In this document: positions 34,063 to 43,825 of the stretch, in pieces | Layout: each line of letters begins with the position of its first letter | How positions within the stretch are numbered: the first letter of the stretch is position 1 | Origin: Candidatus Gastranaerophilales bacterium | Lineage (GTDB): Bacteria; Cyanobacteriota; Vampirovibrionia; Gastranaerophilales; Gastranaerophilaceae | NCBI GenBank assembly: GCA_900768915.1 | Contig: CAAGEQ010000003.1 | Coordinates: 1 to 43,884, forward strand | Length of the DNA stretch: 43,884 nt | Reading direction: 5' to 3' | Program-made: the position numbers and the translations under genes | The notes under the pieces: generated by a model | The model's database searches: none | What the model was told of the DNA's origin: nothing | Seen by the model: only the letters and a program-made list of their open reading frames with translations

Positions 34063-35152
34063 ATCCAAGCCCAAAATTCATAATTTTACTTTTTATTGAA
34101 TTATTCTTCATTTTGACTTGTTCAAAATATACTTTCTGATAATTAAACTTACGTTCTTTTTTATCATATTCACCATAATCAATTGTTTGAATAATCTCAC
34201 CTGATGAATTTTTTACAATTCGTTTTGCAGAAATCGGATAAGATTTACCATTCTCATCTTTCTCGTCACCAAATTGAACATTATCCTCGATTGTTGCCCC
34301 TTGTAAATCTTCTTGTGGTGATGACTTTATTGAAAGTATATTATCCTTCATTGTAACATCTTCTGGTTTATACCATACTGCAATACCCGTATTTTCTGGT
34401 ATATTATATGTTCCTGGAGATGCATCCGCATATACATTATACATCTGTACCCAATCATCAATCGGAGTATTAAATAAAGTATTACCACTTATCTTTTTAG
34501 CAAACTCTCTCGCAGTAGTTTCTGCTTCAAGTTCTTCTGCTTTGGAATTAATTTTATCAGTTTCCATTGTATGTCGCAATTCATGCAACAATGTCTGCAA
34601 CAAATAATCAGGATTTAAATTGTTGATACTATCATGATTATCAATCAAAATAGAATCCGTTCCAGCATCATTTTTATTTGCTCTACCTGCAACTGCAGAA
34701 TCCTTAATATCAACTAACTTTACATTACCACTTGCTACAAGTTCTTTTAATTTCGTTGCATATTTTTGAATAGTTTCATCATTTGGATTATTTTGAGCAT
34801 ACTCTATAATTTTATCAACTGCTTGCTTTAAATTATTTTCAACAATTTGATTACTAACTGTCTTATCAGATTGTGGAGTTATATCTTTTGAGGCTTTTGT
34901 ATAACTATCTCCAAAATATAAATCAGCGTAAAAATCATCTTGTTCGATTGATTTACGTATAAAACTTTCCAAATTAGGCTTTGCAACATCAATTTCATCT
35001 TGAGAAATAATACCATTTCTATTCGTATCAACGGCGTTAAAAATACTTTTGGACATAAAATCTTGTCCAAAATCAGTTGTTCCGTCTTTCATCAATCCGG
35101 AATAATGAGTAAACATATTCTTGATTATCTGATTATCAATGTTGTTATTCAT
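34061..35152 (-). CDS. EF-hand protein with a HELRH zinc-protease motif
   Basis: The 363-residue protein has a canonical EF-hand loop near its start (DTNRNGIISQDE, residues 42-53), so it likely binds calcium. Around residues 187-213 it has TLLHELRHTME and then EELEAETTAREFA. This is an HExxH zinc site (His190, Glu191, His194) with a Glu third ligand in the next helix, as in zincin metallopeptidases. There is no signal peptide, so export would need another route. The C-terminal third is beta-rich and unassigned. A second HExxH protein lies directly upstream on the same strand. Substrate unknown. Confidence 0.68.
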   Translation of the reverse strand: MNNNIDNQIIKNMFTHYSGLMKDGTTDFGQDFMSKSIFNAVDTNRNGIISQDEIDVAKPNLESFIRKSIEQDDFYADLYFGDSYTKASKDITPQSDKTVSNQIVENNLKQAVDKIIEYAQNNPNDETIQKYATKLKELVASGNVKLVDIKDSAVAGRANKNDAGTDSILIDNHDSINNLNPDYLLQTLLHELRHTMETDKINSKAEELEAETTAREFAKKISGNTLFNTPIDDWVQMYNVYADASPGTYNIPENTGIAVWYKPEDVTMKDNILSIKSSPQEDLQGATIEDNVQFGDEKDENGKSYPISAKRIVKNSSGEIIQTIDYGEYDKKERKFNYQKVYFEQVKMKNNSIKSKIMNFGLG

Positions 35153-35211
35153 AAAGCCTCTAATAAATTAAAGACTTTATAAAACTCCTAATTTCGAATA
35201 CAATTCCCCAC

Positions 35212-35236
35212 ACATCATATCATATCATATCACATC
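35212..35236. repeat. Pentanucleotide tandem repeat (ATCAT)
   Basis: Four units of ATCAT (the last ending in C) plus a partial unit lie 60 bases upstream of the start of the minus-strand gene at 34061-35152, in the region expected to hold its promoter. Confidence 0.7.
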
Positions 35237-35309
35237 GTGGATTATAACTACATTTCAGCCATTTTACGAATTTTACAATATTTTACATTATTACTTACGT
35301 TTCTTAATA

Positions 35310-36464
35310 TTATTTTCTAGTCAATGCAAAACTAACAATATTACGATATATATCATACTGCCTATGATATTCATTTTCTGCAGCATCACCGACTTTGAAA
35401 GCTTCTTGTTCTAACAAGTTGTTACGATAGCCATCATAACCTTTCTTTTTGTCTTTTTTATAACTTTTTATAGCATCATAATACTTATCAGCAGCTTTTT
35501 GTTTATTCTTTGATAATTGAATTGGTTTACCATTCAAAGAATTTTTATTTATTAATTCTTGAATTTTTTTGTCACTAGCACCCATTTTTTTCATAATATT
35601 TTGAGTCAATTTAATTAAAAACAATTCATTTTGTTTGCAATGTTTCAATTCATGATTTAAAACATTAACTAGACTAGAATTATTATACAATTTTCTTTCT
35701 TCAATAAATACTTTATCTAATTTTGTAGCACCATCAATATTTGGAGGCAATTTTTTCACGAATTTAATTTTTGGTTTACTAGTTTTAAAATTATTAGATT
35801 TAATTATATCCGGCAAAATTGCATTAAAGAAATCTTTGCCTTTCAAATTAAATTTATACAAATATGATAATCTGTTTAATTTATATTTTTCTGAACCAGT
35901 CAAACAGTTACTATCAATTTTCCCATCAACGATTTTTCCGTCAGCACCTGATGTGCAACCTATTTCTATATAATTCGCATCTTTGCCAACACCATATAAT
36001 TCAATATGATTATGTTTCTTTATATCATCCTGTATTTCTGTTGTATCTTTTGACCTATTATAATTACCATAAGATACCATTTCAAACTTCTCAGTTTTTT
36101 GTAAATTTTTACCATTATAATAATTTCTATTTACAGTAACATAATCATTCAAATTATACTCACCAACCATTTTTGATGTAGTTTTAGAATCTTTATCATA
36201 CGTTGTTCTTACTCTTTTGATTAAATTTCCATCATCATCTTTATAAGAAACAATTTTAGTTGATTTTTTGCCAAAATCACTTTCCACAAAAACTGTATCG
36301 ACAGTTTTTGCACCATTTTTAATATTCTTCAAATCATAAAAAGGAACAGCAACACCTTTTTTAGAAGAAACTAACCTTGCACCACCTTTATTAAATTCAG
36401 GTAATTTCTTTTCTACAACGCCAATTTTAGAACCAAATGTTCTTATTGCTGAATTAATATTCAT
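35310..36464 (-). CDS. Putative zinc metalloprotein with HELKH motif
   Basis: The 384-residue protein has no family I can name. Residues 266-277 read VNVLNHELKHCK, an HExxH zinc site with His271, Glu272 and His275. About 77 residues later LLEQEAFKVGDAAE offers a possible Glu ligand, like the EA helix seen in related zincins. The first 120 residues resemble no domain I know, and a Gly-containing stretch IGCTSGADGKIVDG lies near 168-181. It is basic, has no signal peptide, and has an AAAGG site. It is separated from the EF-hand/HELRH gene by about 157 bases. The two differ outside the motif and may be parallel members of a toolkit. Confidence 0.6.
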   Translation of the reverse strand: MNINSAIRTFGSKIGVVEKKLPEFNKGGARLVSSKKGVAVPFYDLKNIKNGAKTVDTVFVESDFGKKSTKIVSYKDDDGNLIKRVRTTYDKDSKTTSKMVGEYNLNDYVTVNRNYYNGKNLQKTEKFEMVSYGNYNRSKDTTEIQDDIKKHNHIELYGVGKDANYIEIGCTSGADGKIVDGKIDSNCLTGSEKYKLNRLSYLYKFNLKGKDFFNAILPDIIKSNNFKTSKPKIKFVKKLPPNIDGATKLDKVFIEERKLYNNSSLVNVLNHELKHCKQNELFLIKLTQNIMKKMGASDKKIQELINKNSLNGKPIQLSKNKQKAADKYYDAIKSYKKDKKKGYDGYRNNLLEQEAFKVGDAAENEYHRQYDIYRNIVSFALTRK

Positions 36465-36597
36465 AAATATAACCTTTTGTAATTACACACCTATAAATTT
36501 ACATAAGTATATTTATTTTCAATAATTGATTAAAAACACTAACTACTTAACATTATATTTACAATAACGGAAAGAAAAGTAAAAAATTTTAAGCAAT

Positions 36598-36630
36598 AAA
36601 AAAGACGATAATCAAATTATCGTCTTTTTT
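36598..36630. terminator. Terminator between tRNA-Ile and the minus-strand gene
   Basis: AAAAAGACGATAAT pairs with ATTATCGTCTTTTT around CAA, with A and T runs on either side. It lies just past the tRNA-Ile 3' end on the minus strand. Confidence 0.88.
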
Positions 36631-36633
36631 ATA

Positions 36634-36707
<74 letters not shown>

Positions 36708-36843
36708 TTACGGTCTATCGAAACTCTCGGCTACTTATTCCAAAACTCTCGACATCATCTAATCTAACATAGACAATTTTTAAAATCAAGTTCTTTGTAC
36801 TATAATTTTTATAAAATTTATCATTACATTGGAGTTAAATAGT

Positions 36844-38034
36844 ATGAAAGCATTGAAATCACTAAGATTGCACATTTCTTTATTTGGTAGAACAAATGTT
36901 GGAAAGTCTTCACTATTAAACGCAATTACTAACCAACAAGTATCTATCGTATCTAATACAAAAGGGACTACAACTGATGTAGTTGAAAAATCATGCGAAT
37001 TATTTCCTATAGGAGCAGTAACTTTTCTTGATACAGCAGGAATTGACGATTCAACTAACCTATCAAAATTAAGAATAGAAAAGACATTAAAAGTCCTAAA
37101 TAGAACAGATATAGCAGTTCTTATAACAACATCGCAGGGATTTTCAAACTATGAAATTAATCTAACAAACAAATTTAAAGAATTAGAAATTCCATATATT
37201 GTTATTATTAATAAGTCTGATATTGAAAAAATCTCTAAACAAAAACTAGATGAAATCAAAAACTATACTAAAAATATTTACGAAATGTCAGCAATAAATG
37301 ATAAAAATATAACGGACAACTTTGTATCAGCATTAGTAAAAATTGTACCAGATGAATTTGTTAATCCACCATCTATTCTTGGTGATAAAGTAAAAAAATC
37401 TGATGTAGTAATACTTGTAACTCCAATTGATAAAGAAGCACCAAAAGGAAGACTAATTTTACCAGAAGTTCAAACAATTCGAGATTTATTAGACAATGAT
37501 TGTATTTCTGTAGTTGTTCAACAAAATAATCTGGAAAATGCTATCAATTTATTAAAAAAGAAACCACAACTTGTCGTAACAGATTCTCAAGCATTCAAAG
37601 AAGTTAATTCTATAGTACCAAACTACATTAATTTAACCTCATTCTCGATTCTTTTTGCAAGACTTAAAGGTGATTTACATACTTTTATCAATGGTGCAAA
37701 CAAAATCAAAACATTAAAACCACATGACAAAGTACTTATTCTTGAAAGTTGTTCTCACCATGCCATTGATGATGACATTGCAAGAGTAAAAATACCCAAA
37801 TTATTAACAAAAAAATTAGGTTTTGAATTAAATTTTGAATACAAATCAGGACATGACTTCCCAGATATTACTCCATATAAATTAATTATACATTGTGGAG
37901 CATGCATGACAAATAGAAAAGAAGTTCTATCTAGAATATTAATTGCAAATAAAAAGAATATACCAATCACCAATTACGGTATAGTTATATCATACTGTTT
38001 AGACATTCTTGATAGAGCAACTGCAATATTTTAA
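36844..38034 (+). CDS. hydF: [FeFe]-hydrogenase maturation GTPase HydF
   Basis: The product (396 residues) is the scaffold on which HydE and HydG build the two-iron part of the H-cluster before transfer to the hydrogenase. It has an Era-like G domain (GRTNVGKSS, then SNTKGTTTDVV and FLDTAGIDD), a dimerisation domain with EAPKGRLILPEVQTIRDLLD, and a cluster domain with LESCSHHAI and HCGACMTNR, which give the Cys and His ligands. The start at 36844 is preferred to an in-frame TTG upstream because TTGGAG is its ribosome binding site. It is a single gene; hydE, hydG and hydA are not in the window. It implies H2 metabolism. Confidence 0.95.
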   Translation: MKALKSLRLHISLFGRTNVGKSSLLNAITNQQVSIVSNTKGTTTDVVEKSCELFPIGAVTFLDTAGIDDSTNLSKLRIEKTLKVLNRTDIAVLITTSQGFSNYEINLTNKFKELEIPYIVIINKSDIEKISKQKLDEIKNYTKNIYEMSAINDKNITDNFVSALVKIVPDEFVNPPSILGDKVKKSDVVILVTPIDKEAPKGRLILPEVQTIRDLLDNDCISVVVQQNNLENAINLLKKKPQLVVTDSQAFKEVNSIVPNYINLTSFSILFARLKGDLHTFINGANKIKTLKPHDKVLILESCSHHAIDDDIARVKIPKLLTKKLGFELNFEYKSGHDFPDITPYKLIIHCGACMTNRKEVLSRILIANKKNIPITNYGIVISYCLDILDRATAIF

Positions 38035-38058
38035 TATGAATAATTGTAAACTTAACAC

Positions 38059-38087
38059 TTGTCGAACTTGCGAAAATATTATATAAT
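38059..38087 (+). promoter_or_regulatory. Promoter of the gene at 38265
   Basis: TTGTCG (38059-38064) and a perfect TATAAT (38082-38087) with a 17-bp spacer. It implies a leader of about 170 bases. Confidence 0.7.
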
Positions 38088-38093
38088 ATCCCT

Positions 38094-38264
38094 ACGTGTT
38101 CAATCAAAACCGAATAGGGGTGTGGTTTAAATTTATATTTTTGTAAAGATACAAGACATTTTTGTTACAAAGTGGCAATTTTTATTCTTGTAGCGACTTT
38201 TTTAAAAGAGTACAGGTGTATAGTTAGGTAATATAATATTATAATTTAATGGAAGGTATTCATT
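38094..38264 (+). other. Long 5' leader of the gene at 38265
   Basis: No reading frame is seen. The leader holds several small possible stems (TTGTA/TACAA near 38142, ACAAGA/TCTTGT further on). A second TATAAT-like element is near 38235, so a shorter transcript is also possible. I match no known riboswitch to it. Confidence 0.4.
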
Positions 38265-40310
38265 TTGCAAATCAACTCAGTAGGTACTAGTAGTAATTTA
38301 TATAATAATAAACAAGCAAAGAACCATAAAAAAACAAATACAAACTTTAAAGGTTTGATGGATATTCCGGGTGCTTTAATGCAAGGACTTGAAAACACTG
38401 GTTTTATCGGTTCTTTTCTTGTACAAGATACACTTGGTATGACTGTACCAAGAACTCGTGAAGGTTTATACCGTGATGTACCTGAAGAAAAGAAAAAGAA
38501 CTTCAAAGATTTAAATTTCAAAGAAGGTGCAGAAGTATTAATTAGAGAAGCCCTATCTGGACCTCTTATGATGTTTACACCTGTTGCAGTACTTCTTCTT
38601 GGTAAAAAATTCATCGGTAAATCTACATTTACAAACTCTGCAATGATTAAACGTTTAGGTCACACTCTTACTGAAACAGTAAAAGGTGGAAAACATGCTT
38701 CTACAAAAGAACTAAAAGCAGACTTCTACAGACGTAATATTACCAAAATGGTTCAAAACACAACAAATGCTGCTTCTGCTGACAAAACAGCAGAAGCAGC
38801 ATTTATTGATAATACAGTAAATTCTGTAAACAGATTGGATGAAATTGCAGAACAACTTAAAGATAAATCATTAACAAGAAAAGTTAAAAAAGCACTTAAA
38901 AAAGAACAAGTACAAACTGAATCAAATATCGTTAATATGTTTAACGACTTCCACCAAACTCATAATAATGATTTTGCAATGGTAAACAAAGTTAAGTTTG
39001 ACAAAGATGGTACATTCTCTACTCAAAAATCAATCCAAGGTATGAGAGATTACATCGCTGATGCAACAAATGGTAAAAATGTTGCAGACATTACAGAAGA
39101 AACTTCTAACAAACTTCAAAAGAAATCATTAATAACTCGTGGAATAGTAAATGCTCTTGCAGCAGCCTCTACTATTGGTTCTGTATCAATAGTTCCAATG
39201 TTATACAAACTTGTTAACCCAGTTCCTCCTGGATCATTAAACAATACTCAATCAGCAGGACAAAATAAAAACCAAGTAACAACTGAACCTAAAATTCAAC
39301 CAGAAAATAAAACTACTAATAAAGACGGTAAAGTTTCATTCACTGGAAAATGGGATTCATTAGCAAGGCATTTTGAGTTCAATGGTAATCAGTTGACTCC
39401 AGCACTTATGACAACCTTAGCAGCAGGTGGTTTAATCGCTCCACGTGTTAATACTGCAATTAAACGTGCTCCAGAAGATCCTGTTACTAAGAAAAAAGAT
39501 TATTCAGAAGTTCCAGAAGTTCTAACAAGAGATATCGTTTCAACTGGTGCTGTTACATTTGGTGTTCCTATGCTATCAAAAGCAATCGTAAGTAGTTATG
39601 AAGGAGCATCTGGTTTCGTTCTTCAAAATAGACCAGAAAAACCTATGTCAACATTCAAAAAAGTATTAGACAAAATGAATCCATTTAGTTCTTATGCTCC
39701 ATATTCATTAAGTGACTTAGGTGGCATTTATGGTAACTTAAACACTACTAAGAAATTAAATACATTCTCTCAATTCGTTGATAATAACAACGGTAGCCTT
39801 GCAAAAGTATTCAATACAGTTGAAGGTAGTAAAGAAATTTTCAACGAACATGGTTTAGATTTGAAAGAATTAGCAAAACAAAAAGACAGAAAAGCAGCAA
39901 ACAAAACTATTATGGACGCAATGCAAAATTCTGAATTTACTGACAAATTGTTAGCGGCAATCAAACCTAAAAAAGCAGGTAGTGCAAACAACATTCTTAA
40001 ACGTGCTCGTTCACTTAACTCAATAACAACTGCTGTTACAACATTATTATTAGTTCCAGCATTCTTGGGTATTGTATTACCAAAAGCAGTTTACGGTTTA
40101 ACAGCAAAACGTCGTCAAAAACAATTAGCAACCGACCAATCAATTGAACAAGCAATTGAACAAGCAAATGCCCAACAAAACAATAGTCAACCAGTTGCAA
40201 CACCACAAATTCAACAAACAACAACTGCTGATGCAACACAAAAGATTGATTATACAAAACTAAAACAAGTTGACAATAGCAAAACTTTCGGACAGCTTAA
40301 ACATTCATAG
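38265..40310 (+). CDS. Large lineage-specific membrane protein with NFKG and SFTG motifs
   Basis: I cannot name a family for this 681-residue protein. A TTG at 38265 is the likely start because GGAAGG lies 9 bases before it and no better ATG precedes NFKGLMDIPGAL. Hydrophobic segments lie near residues 95-115, 290-312, 380-400 and 590-615. Between them are basic, helical, Asn/Lys-rich stretches. KVSFTGKWDS follows an Asn/Gln/Lys-rich spacer near residue 355, mirroring the protein at 11135-12199. The C-terminal 60 residues are Gln-rich. A strong promoter and terminator make it a separate transcript. It may be an envelope or inclusion-membrane protein; function is not shown. Confidence 0.68.
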   Translation: MQINSVGTSSNLYNNKQAKNHKKTNTNFKGLMDIPGALMQGLENTGFIGSFLVQDTLGMTVPRTREGLYRDVPEEKKKNFKDLNFKEGAEVLIREALSGPLMMFTPVAVLLLGKKFIGKSTFTNSAMIKRLGHTLTETVKGGKHASTKELKADFYRRNITKMVQNTTNAASADKTAEAAFIDNTVNSVNRLDEIAEQLKDKSLTRKVKKALKKEQVQTESNIVNMFNDFHQTHNNDFAMVNKVKFDKDGTFSTQKSIQGMRDYIADATNGKNVADITEETSNKLQKKSLITRGIVNALAAASTIGSVSIVPMLYKLVNPVPPGSLNNTQSAGQNKNQVTTEPKIQPENKTTNKDGKVSFTGKWDSLARHFEFNGNQLTPALMTTLAAGGLIAPRVNTAIKRAPEDPVTKKKDYSEVPEVLTRDIVSTGAVTFGVPMLSKAIVSSYEGASGFVLQNRPEKPMSTFKKVLDKMNPFSSYAPYSLSDLGGIYGNLNTTKKLNTFSQFVDNNNGSLAKVFNTVEGSKEIFNEHGLDLKELAKQKDRKAANKTIMDAMQNSEFTDKLLAAIKPKKAGSANNILKRARSLNSITTAVTTLLLVPAFLGIVLPKAVYGLTAKRRQKQLATDQSIEQAIEQANAQQNNSQPVATPQIQQTTTADATQKIDYTKLKQVDNSKTFGQLKHS

Positions 40311-40330
40311 AAATGTTATAAATATACACA

Positions 40331-40366
40331 AAAACAACTGCTCATATTATTTGAGCAGTTGTTTTG
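40331..40366. terminator. Bidirectional terminator overlapping the GH57 gene end
   Basis: AAAACAACTGCTCA pairs with TGAGCAGTTGTTTT around a 7-nt loop. The stem includes the last codons of the convergent GH57 gene. Confidence 0.82.
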
Positions 40367-42845
40367 TTAATACACTTCTATCAAATTTCGTTTTATAATT
40401 ATCAACATTCAAATTCAAACGTTTTGCAATATAGAACAATTGTTCCATTAAATTAACATCAGATTGGCAATTTGTATGTTCAATCATATCATCAAACTTA
40501 GATACAACCTTTGTATAGAAAAGATTTTGTGCTTCTGATATATCAGCCTTAATCTCTAATTTTTCAATAGTATCTAACAATTCATGAGTAACATCTGCTT
40601 GTTGATATTCCATACTATAAACCAGTCGATTAATGTTTTGAGCAACCTTTTTACTAAATATCTTACTTGTCAAAGTTTTATCTAATATTATACCAATTCT
40701 TTTTGCTTCAAAGTTTATATCACTTGCAGATTGGATTATATCCTCATCAATAAATCCATTTGAGCCTGTAAACAATTCATTAAACTGTCTTGTCAAAGTA
40801 TACTGAGCAGCAATCTTAAATTCGTTTGGAATATCCAAACCTAATGCTTGCAAGTGCAATACAGAACTTTTCCCCTCATTATAAATATCTTCATAAGTTT
40901 TTGCAAACTCATCTAAACGTTCACGCATTAAGATTTGAAGAATTTTACGACGTTCTTCAATAAATATATCTTTCAATGTAAAATATTCTTTTCCAAAATA
41001 TCCATCTAATGCTCTTATTATCTCAGTCAAAGGATTTACCATATATGTTCTGATAAGTTCTTTTTGCATTTTTGGATATTTTTCATCATATTCCTTTATC
41101 GCACAATGGAAATCGCCACCAGTATATTGTAACAATGCAAACATTAAATTATGTCTTTCTAATGTTACTTTAGATTGCACTTCCACATGACCAACTACAA
41201 AATGCGAATCACCCTTTTGAACTTTTTTATATGATTTTTTGGTTATTGTATAGCAATAAACATCTTCTTCATCTTCAACATCTTCATACAAAGAAGATAC
41301 AGCCCATAAACTAACAATTTGTTTTTCTGTAATTACTGATGGTTTAACAAATCTTTCATAAATATCTTTACCATTACCAATCTCTTTATAATTACTTTGA
41401 GCCGCAGATAAAATTTCCAAATATTTAGTTTCAAAATCATTATCAGTAAAATCTTGAGCAAGTTGAATAACTCTTGCAGCATATTTCATAATTTGAACCG
41501 TTTCAATTCCAGAAATTTCACAGAAGAACCAGCCACAACTTGTATACATAAGCATTGCTTGACGTTGCATTTCTAACAATTTCATAGCATTTACCTTGTC
41601 TTCTTCACTTAAATCAGGTAAGAAATATTCTTGTTGAAATTGTCTAACATTAGTAATACTTCTATCAAGAATCACATCAATATAATTATATCTTGCAGAT
41701 AAAAAGTCTTTAAAATACTTTTGTCCATATTCTTTAAATAATGGAGTTACACTATCACGAAGATAATCCATTGCATCTCTCAATGGTCTTCTCCATTTTT
41801 GATTCCAACCAGCATGGCCACCAGTAGAACAACCGCAATCTTCACACCATCTGCCAACACCATGAGAACAACTCCATGATGAAACATCTTTAATTTGAAC
41901 TTGCCAATCACTACGATATTTATCAAGATATTCTGCATAATTTGTAACAGTAAAACCTGAATCCTTAACTTTCATAGCCATTACAAATGCTAATGCCATA
42001 TCACCAAATTTCGTATGATGACCATAACTTTCACCATCTGTTGCAATATTTACTAATTGTGGATAATTTCTATCATAAGAAATACCATCTTGCAAACGTT
42101 TTAAGAATTTATTTCCATCAGTCAATAATTCATCAAAAGCAACTGATTTAGAAATAGCACCGTCATAGAAGAATAAATCAATAAACTTTCCAGGTGCGGA
42201 TTTAATATAATACCTGTAAGAACGAGCAGGATCAATATTTCCCCAACTAACGTCTTGCCAATTATTCTCATCAATCTTTTTAACACATTTTGCTTGAAAC
42301 GGTGATAATATAGTAAACTTGATTCCATTTTCTTCTAAAACACGTAATGTATCATCATCAACAGCAGTTTCTGCCAACCACATACCTTCAGGCTTACGTC
42401 CAAAACGATATTCAAAATCCTTGATACCCCATTTTACTTGAGTTTGTTTATCAAGTTCATTTGCTAATGGCATAATCATGTGATTGTAAACTTGTGCAAT
42501 AGCATTGCCGTGTCCATTATGGTCTTCTACACTCTTAATATCTGCCTTGATAATTCTTTCATAAGCAGTAGGTGCAAATTCTTCCATCCAAGATAATAAT
42601 GTAGGACCAAAGTTAAAACTCATATATTCATAGTTATTAACAATACTCATAACTTCATTTTTATTATTAACAACTTTTGAAACAGAATTTGGTGCATAGC
42701 ACTCATTATTAACTCTTTCATTCCAATCATGACATGGCAAAGCACTTGGCTGTAACTCAACCGCTTCTAACCAAGGATTTTCTCTCGGAGGTTGATAAAA
42801 ATGCCCATGTATTGCTAAAAACACGTCCTTTTTATTATCTGCCAT
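40347..42845 (-). CDS. GH57-type glycoside hydrolase with DUF3536 domain
   Basis: The product (832 residues) is a large GH57-family protein, related to alpha-amylases and glucan-acting enzymes. Early marks are AIHGHFYQPPRENPWLE near residues 12-28 and GRKPEGMWLAETAVDDDTL, which holds the expected catalytic Glu; a later one is IATDGESYGHHTKFGDMA with an acidic residue. The second half, with SCGWFFCEISGIETVQIM and following helices, fits the DUF3536 region found in cyanobacterial and some other relatives. The start was moved to the ATG at 42845, which has GGAG 7 bases upstream. It lies 17 bases after the exported OB-like gene. Substrate probably alpha-glucan, perhaps glycogen; not proven. Confidence 0.88.
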   Translation of the reverse strand: MADNKKDVFLAIHGHFYQPPRENPWLEAVELQPSALPCHDWNERVNNECYAPNSVSKVVNNKNEVMSIVNNYEYMSFNFGPTLLSWMEEFAPTAYERIIKADIKSVEDHNGHGNAIAQVYNHMIMPLANELDKQTQVKWGIKDFEYRFGRKPEGMWLAETAVDDDTLRVLEENGIKFTILSPFQAKCVKKIDENNWQDVSWGNIDPARSYRYYIKSAPGKFIDLFFYDGAISKSVAFDELLTDGNKFLKRLQDGISYDRNYPQLVNIATDGESYGHHTKFGDMALAFVMAMKVKDSGFTVTNYAEYLDKYRSDWQVQIKDVSSWSCSHGVGRWCEDCGCSTGGHAGWNQKWRRPLRDAMDYLRDSVTPLFKEYGQKYFKDFLSARYNYIDVILDRSITNVRQFQQEYFLPDLSEEDKVNAMKLLEMQRQAMLMYTSCGWFFCEISGIETVQIMKYAARVIQLAQDFTDNDFETKYLEILSAAQSNYKEIGNGKDIYERFVKPSVITEKQIVSLWAVSSLYEDVEDEEDVYCYTITKKSYKKVQKGDSHFVVGHVEVQSKVTLERHNLMFALLQYTGGDFHCAIKEYDEKYPKMQKELIRTYMVNPLTEIIRALDGYFGKEYFTLKDIFIEERRKILQILMRERLDEFAKTYEDIYNEGKSSVLHLQALGLDIPNEFKIAAQYTLTRQFNELFTGSNGFIDEDIIQSASDINFEAKRIGIILDKTLTSKIFSKKVAQNINRLVYSMEYQQADVTHELLDTIEKLEIKADISEAQNLFYTKVVSKFDDMIEHTNCQSDVNLMEQLFYIAKRLNLNVDNYKTKFDRSVLTKQLLK

Positions 42846-42862
42846 TATTATCTCCAAACAAA

Positions 42863-43414
42863 TTATTTAACTTTTTCTAACTTTTCTACATCTACCCAAG
42901 GGTCATTAAGTACAGATGAAAATACTGTACCTGTAAATTGTACTTTGTCGCCTTCTTTTAAATCAATAAGTTTTTCAGCATCTGTTCGTTTCAAAAACAA
43001 TTTCATTTCTGATAATGGAATATTTTTATCAGTATCAGGTCTTAAAATCAAGAATGAAATATATGTTTCTGAACTTTTGAATGCTGGTTTGTAATCAAGA
43101 CCTAAAGTTGCAAACTTATCAAATCTTGCAGTAGCATTGATTTTTTTACCAACGTACAAATGAGGTTTTCTAACGACATCTAATGTATTAACCAAATTTG
43201 CTAATGGTACTGTATGCGTAGCACTTGTTACTGTTTTTGCTTGTTCAGCAGTTGGAGTATCTACAACTACAGGTTTTGTCTTTGCAGGTGGAGCAGTCGT
43301 TGTCGCTGCAACTGATGCTGTATTATTAAAATTAACTGTTTTAAATTCTCTTGCACATACACTTATTCCCATTATAGAAACAAGCAATAATAATATACTT
43401 AATTGTTTTTTCAT
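42863..43414 (-). CDS. Exported OB-fold-like protein
   Basis: The 183-residue protein has a signal peptide (MKKQLSILLLLVSIMGISVCA), then a Thr/Ala/Pro-rich linker to about residue 75. From there to the end it resembles a small beta-barrel of OB type: LVNTLDVVRKPHLYVGKKIN starts it and KEGDKVQFTGTVFSSVLNDP is near its end. The Cys near the cleavage site (VCA) does not sit in a clear lipobox. A GGAGAG site precedes the ATG. It heads the operon with the GH57 gene. I know of no defined role; binding of ligand or protein in the envelope is only a guess. Confidence 0.6.
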   Translation of the reverse strand: MKKQLSILLLLVSIMGISVCAREFKTVNFNNTASVAATTTAPPAKTKPVVVDTPTAEQAKTVTSATHTVPLANLVNTLDVVRKPHLYVGKKINATARFDKFATLGLDYKPAFKSSETYISFLILRPDTDKNIPLSEMKLFLKRTDAEKLIDLKEGDKVQFTGTVFSSVLNDPWVDVEKLEKVK

Positions 43415-43556
43415 TATTCTCTCCTATCCACTATATTTTATCATAATTCATACAAATTGTAACTACCCATAATTAAAACATACGGACGATTATATCAATA
43501 TATTTAATGAAAAATATATAACAATTCAAATATTAAAAAATAGGCTAAGTTGTAGG

Positions 43557-43572
43557 TCAGACTAAGTCAGAC
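43557..43572. repeat. Decayed palindrome of family C
   Basis: GTCAGACT followed by AAGTCAGAC, one change from a perfect inverted repeat. The flanking AT-rich bases match those after the copy at 25704. Confidence 0.6.
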
Positions 43573-43623
43573 AAAAGATATAAATATAAATTGTTTAATT
43601 GTTTCGCAAAATTTCTTTGATGT

Positions 43624-43825
43624 GTCACTGCGAGAAGTAGATTTTCGACTCTGCCGAGCAAAATAATTAAGTATTATTTTGTGAGAAGTGGCGACGACGT
43701 AGCCTAGCCTGTAACGTAAAGCAGAAACGTGGTTCTGCGACCAGCCAAATAGTCTAAAGAAATTAACGACGAAGTAATCCAGTATAGAGTCATTCCGAAC
43801 TCGTTTCGGAATCTCTTTTAAATAG
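43624..43825 (-). repeat. Intergenic repeat B, copy 2 (inverted)
   Basis: Reverse complement of 25231-25425 with scattered changes. The two copies are 18 kb apart in opposite orientation. Confidence 0.85.
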
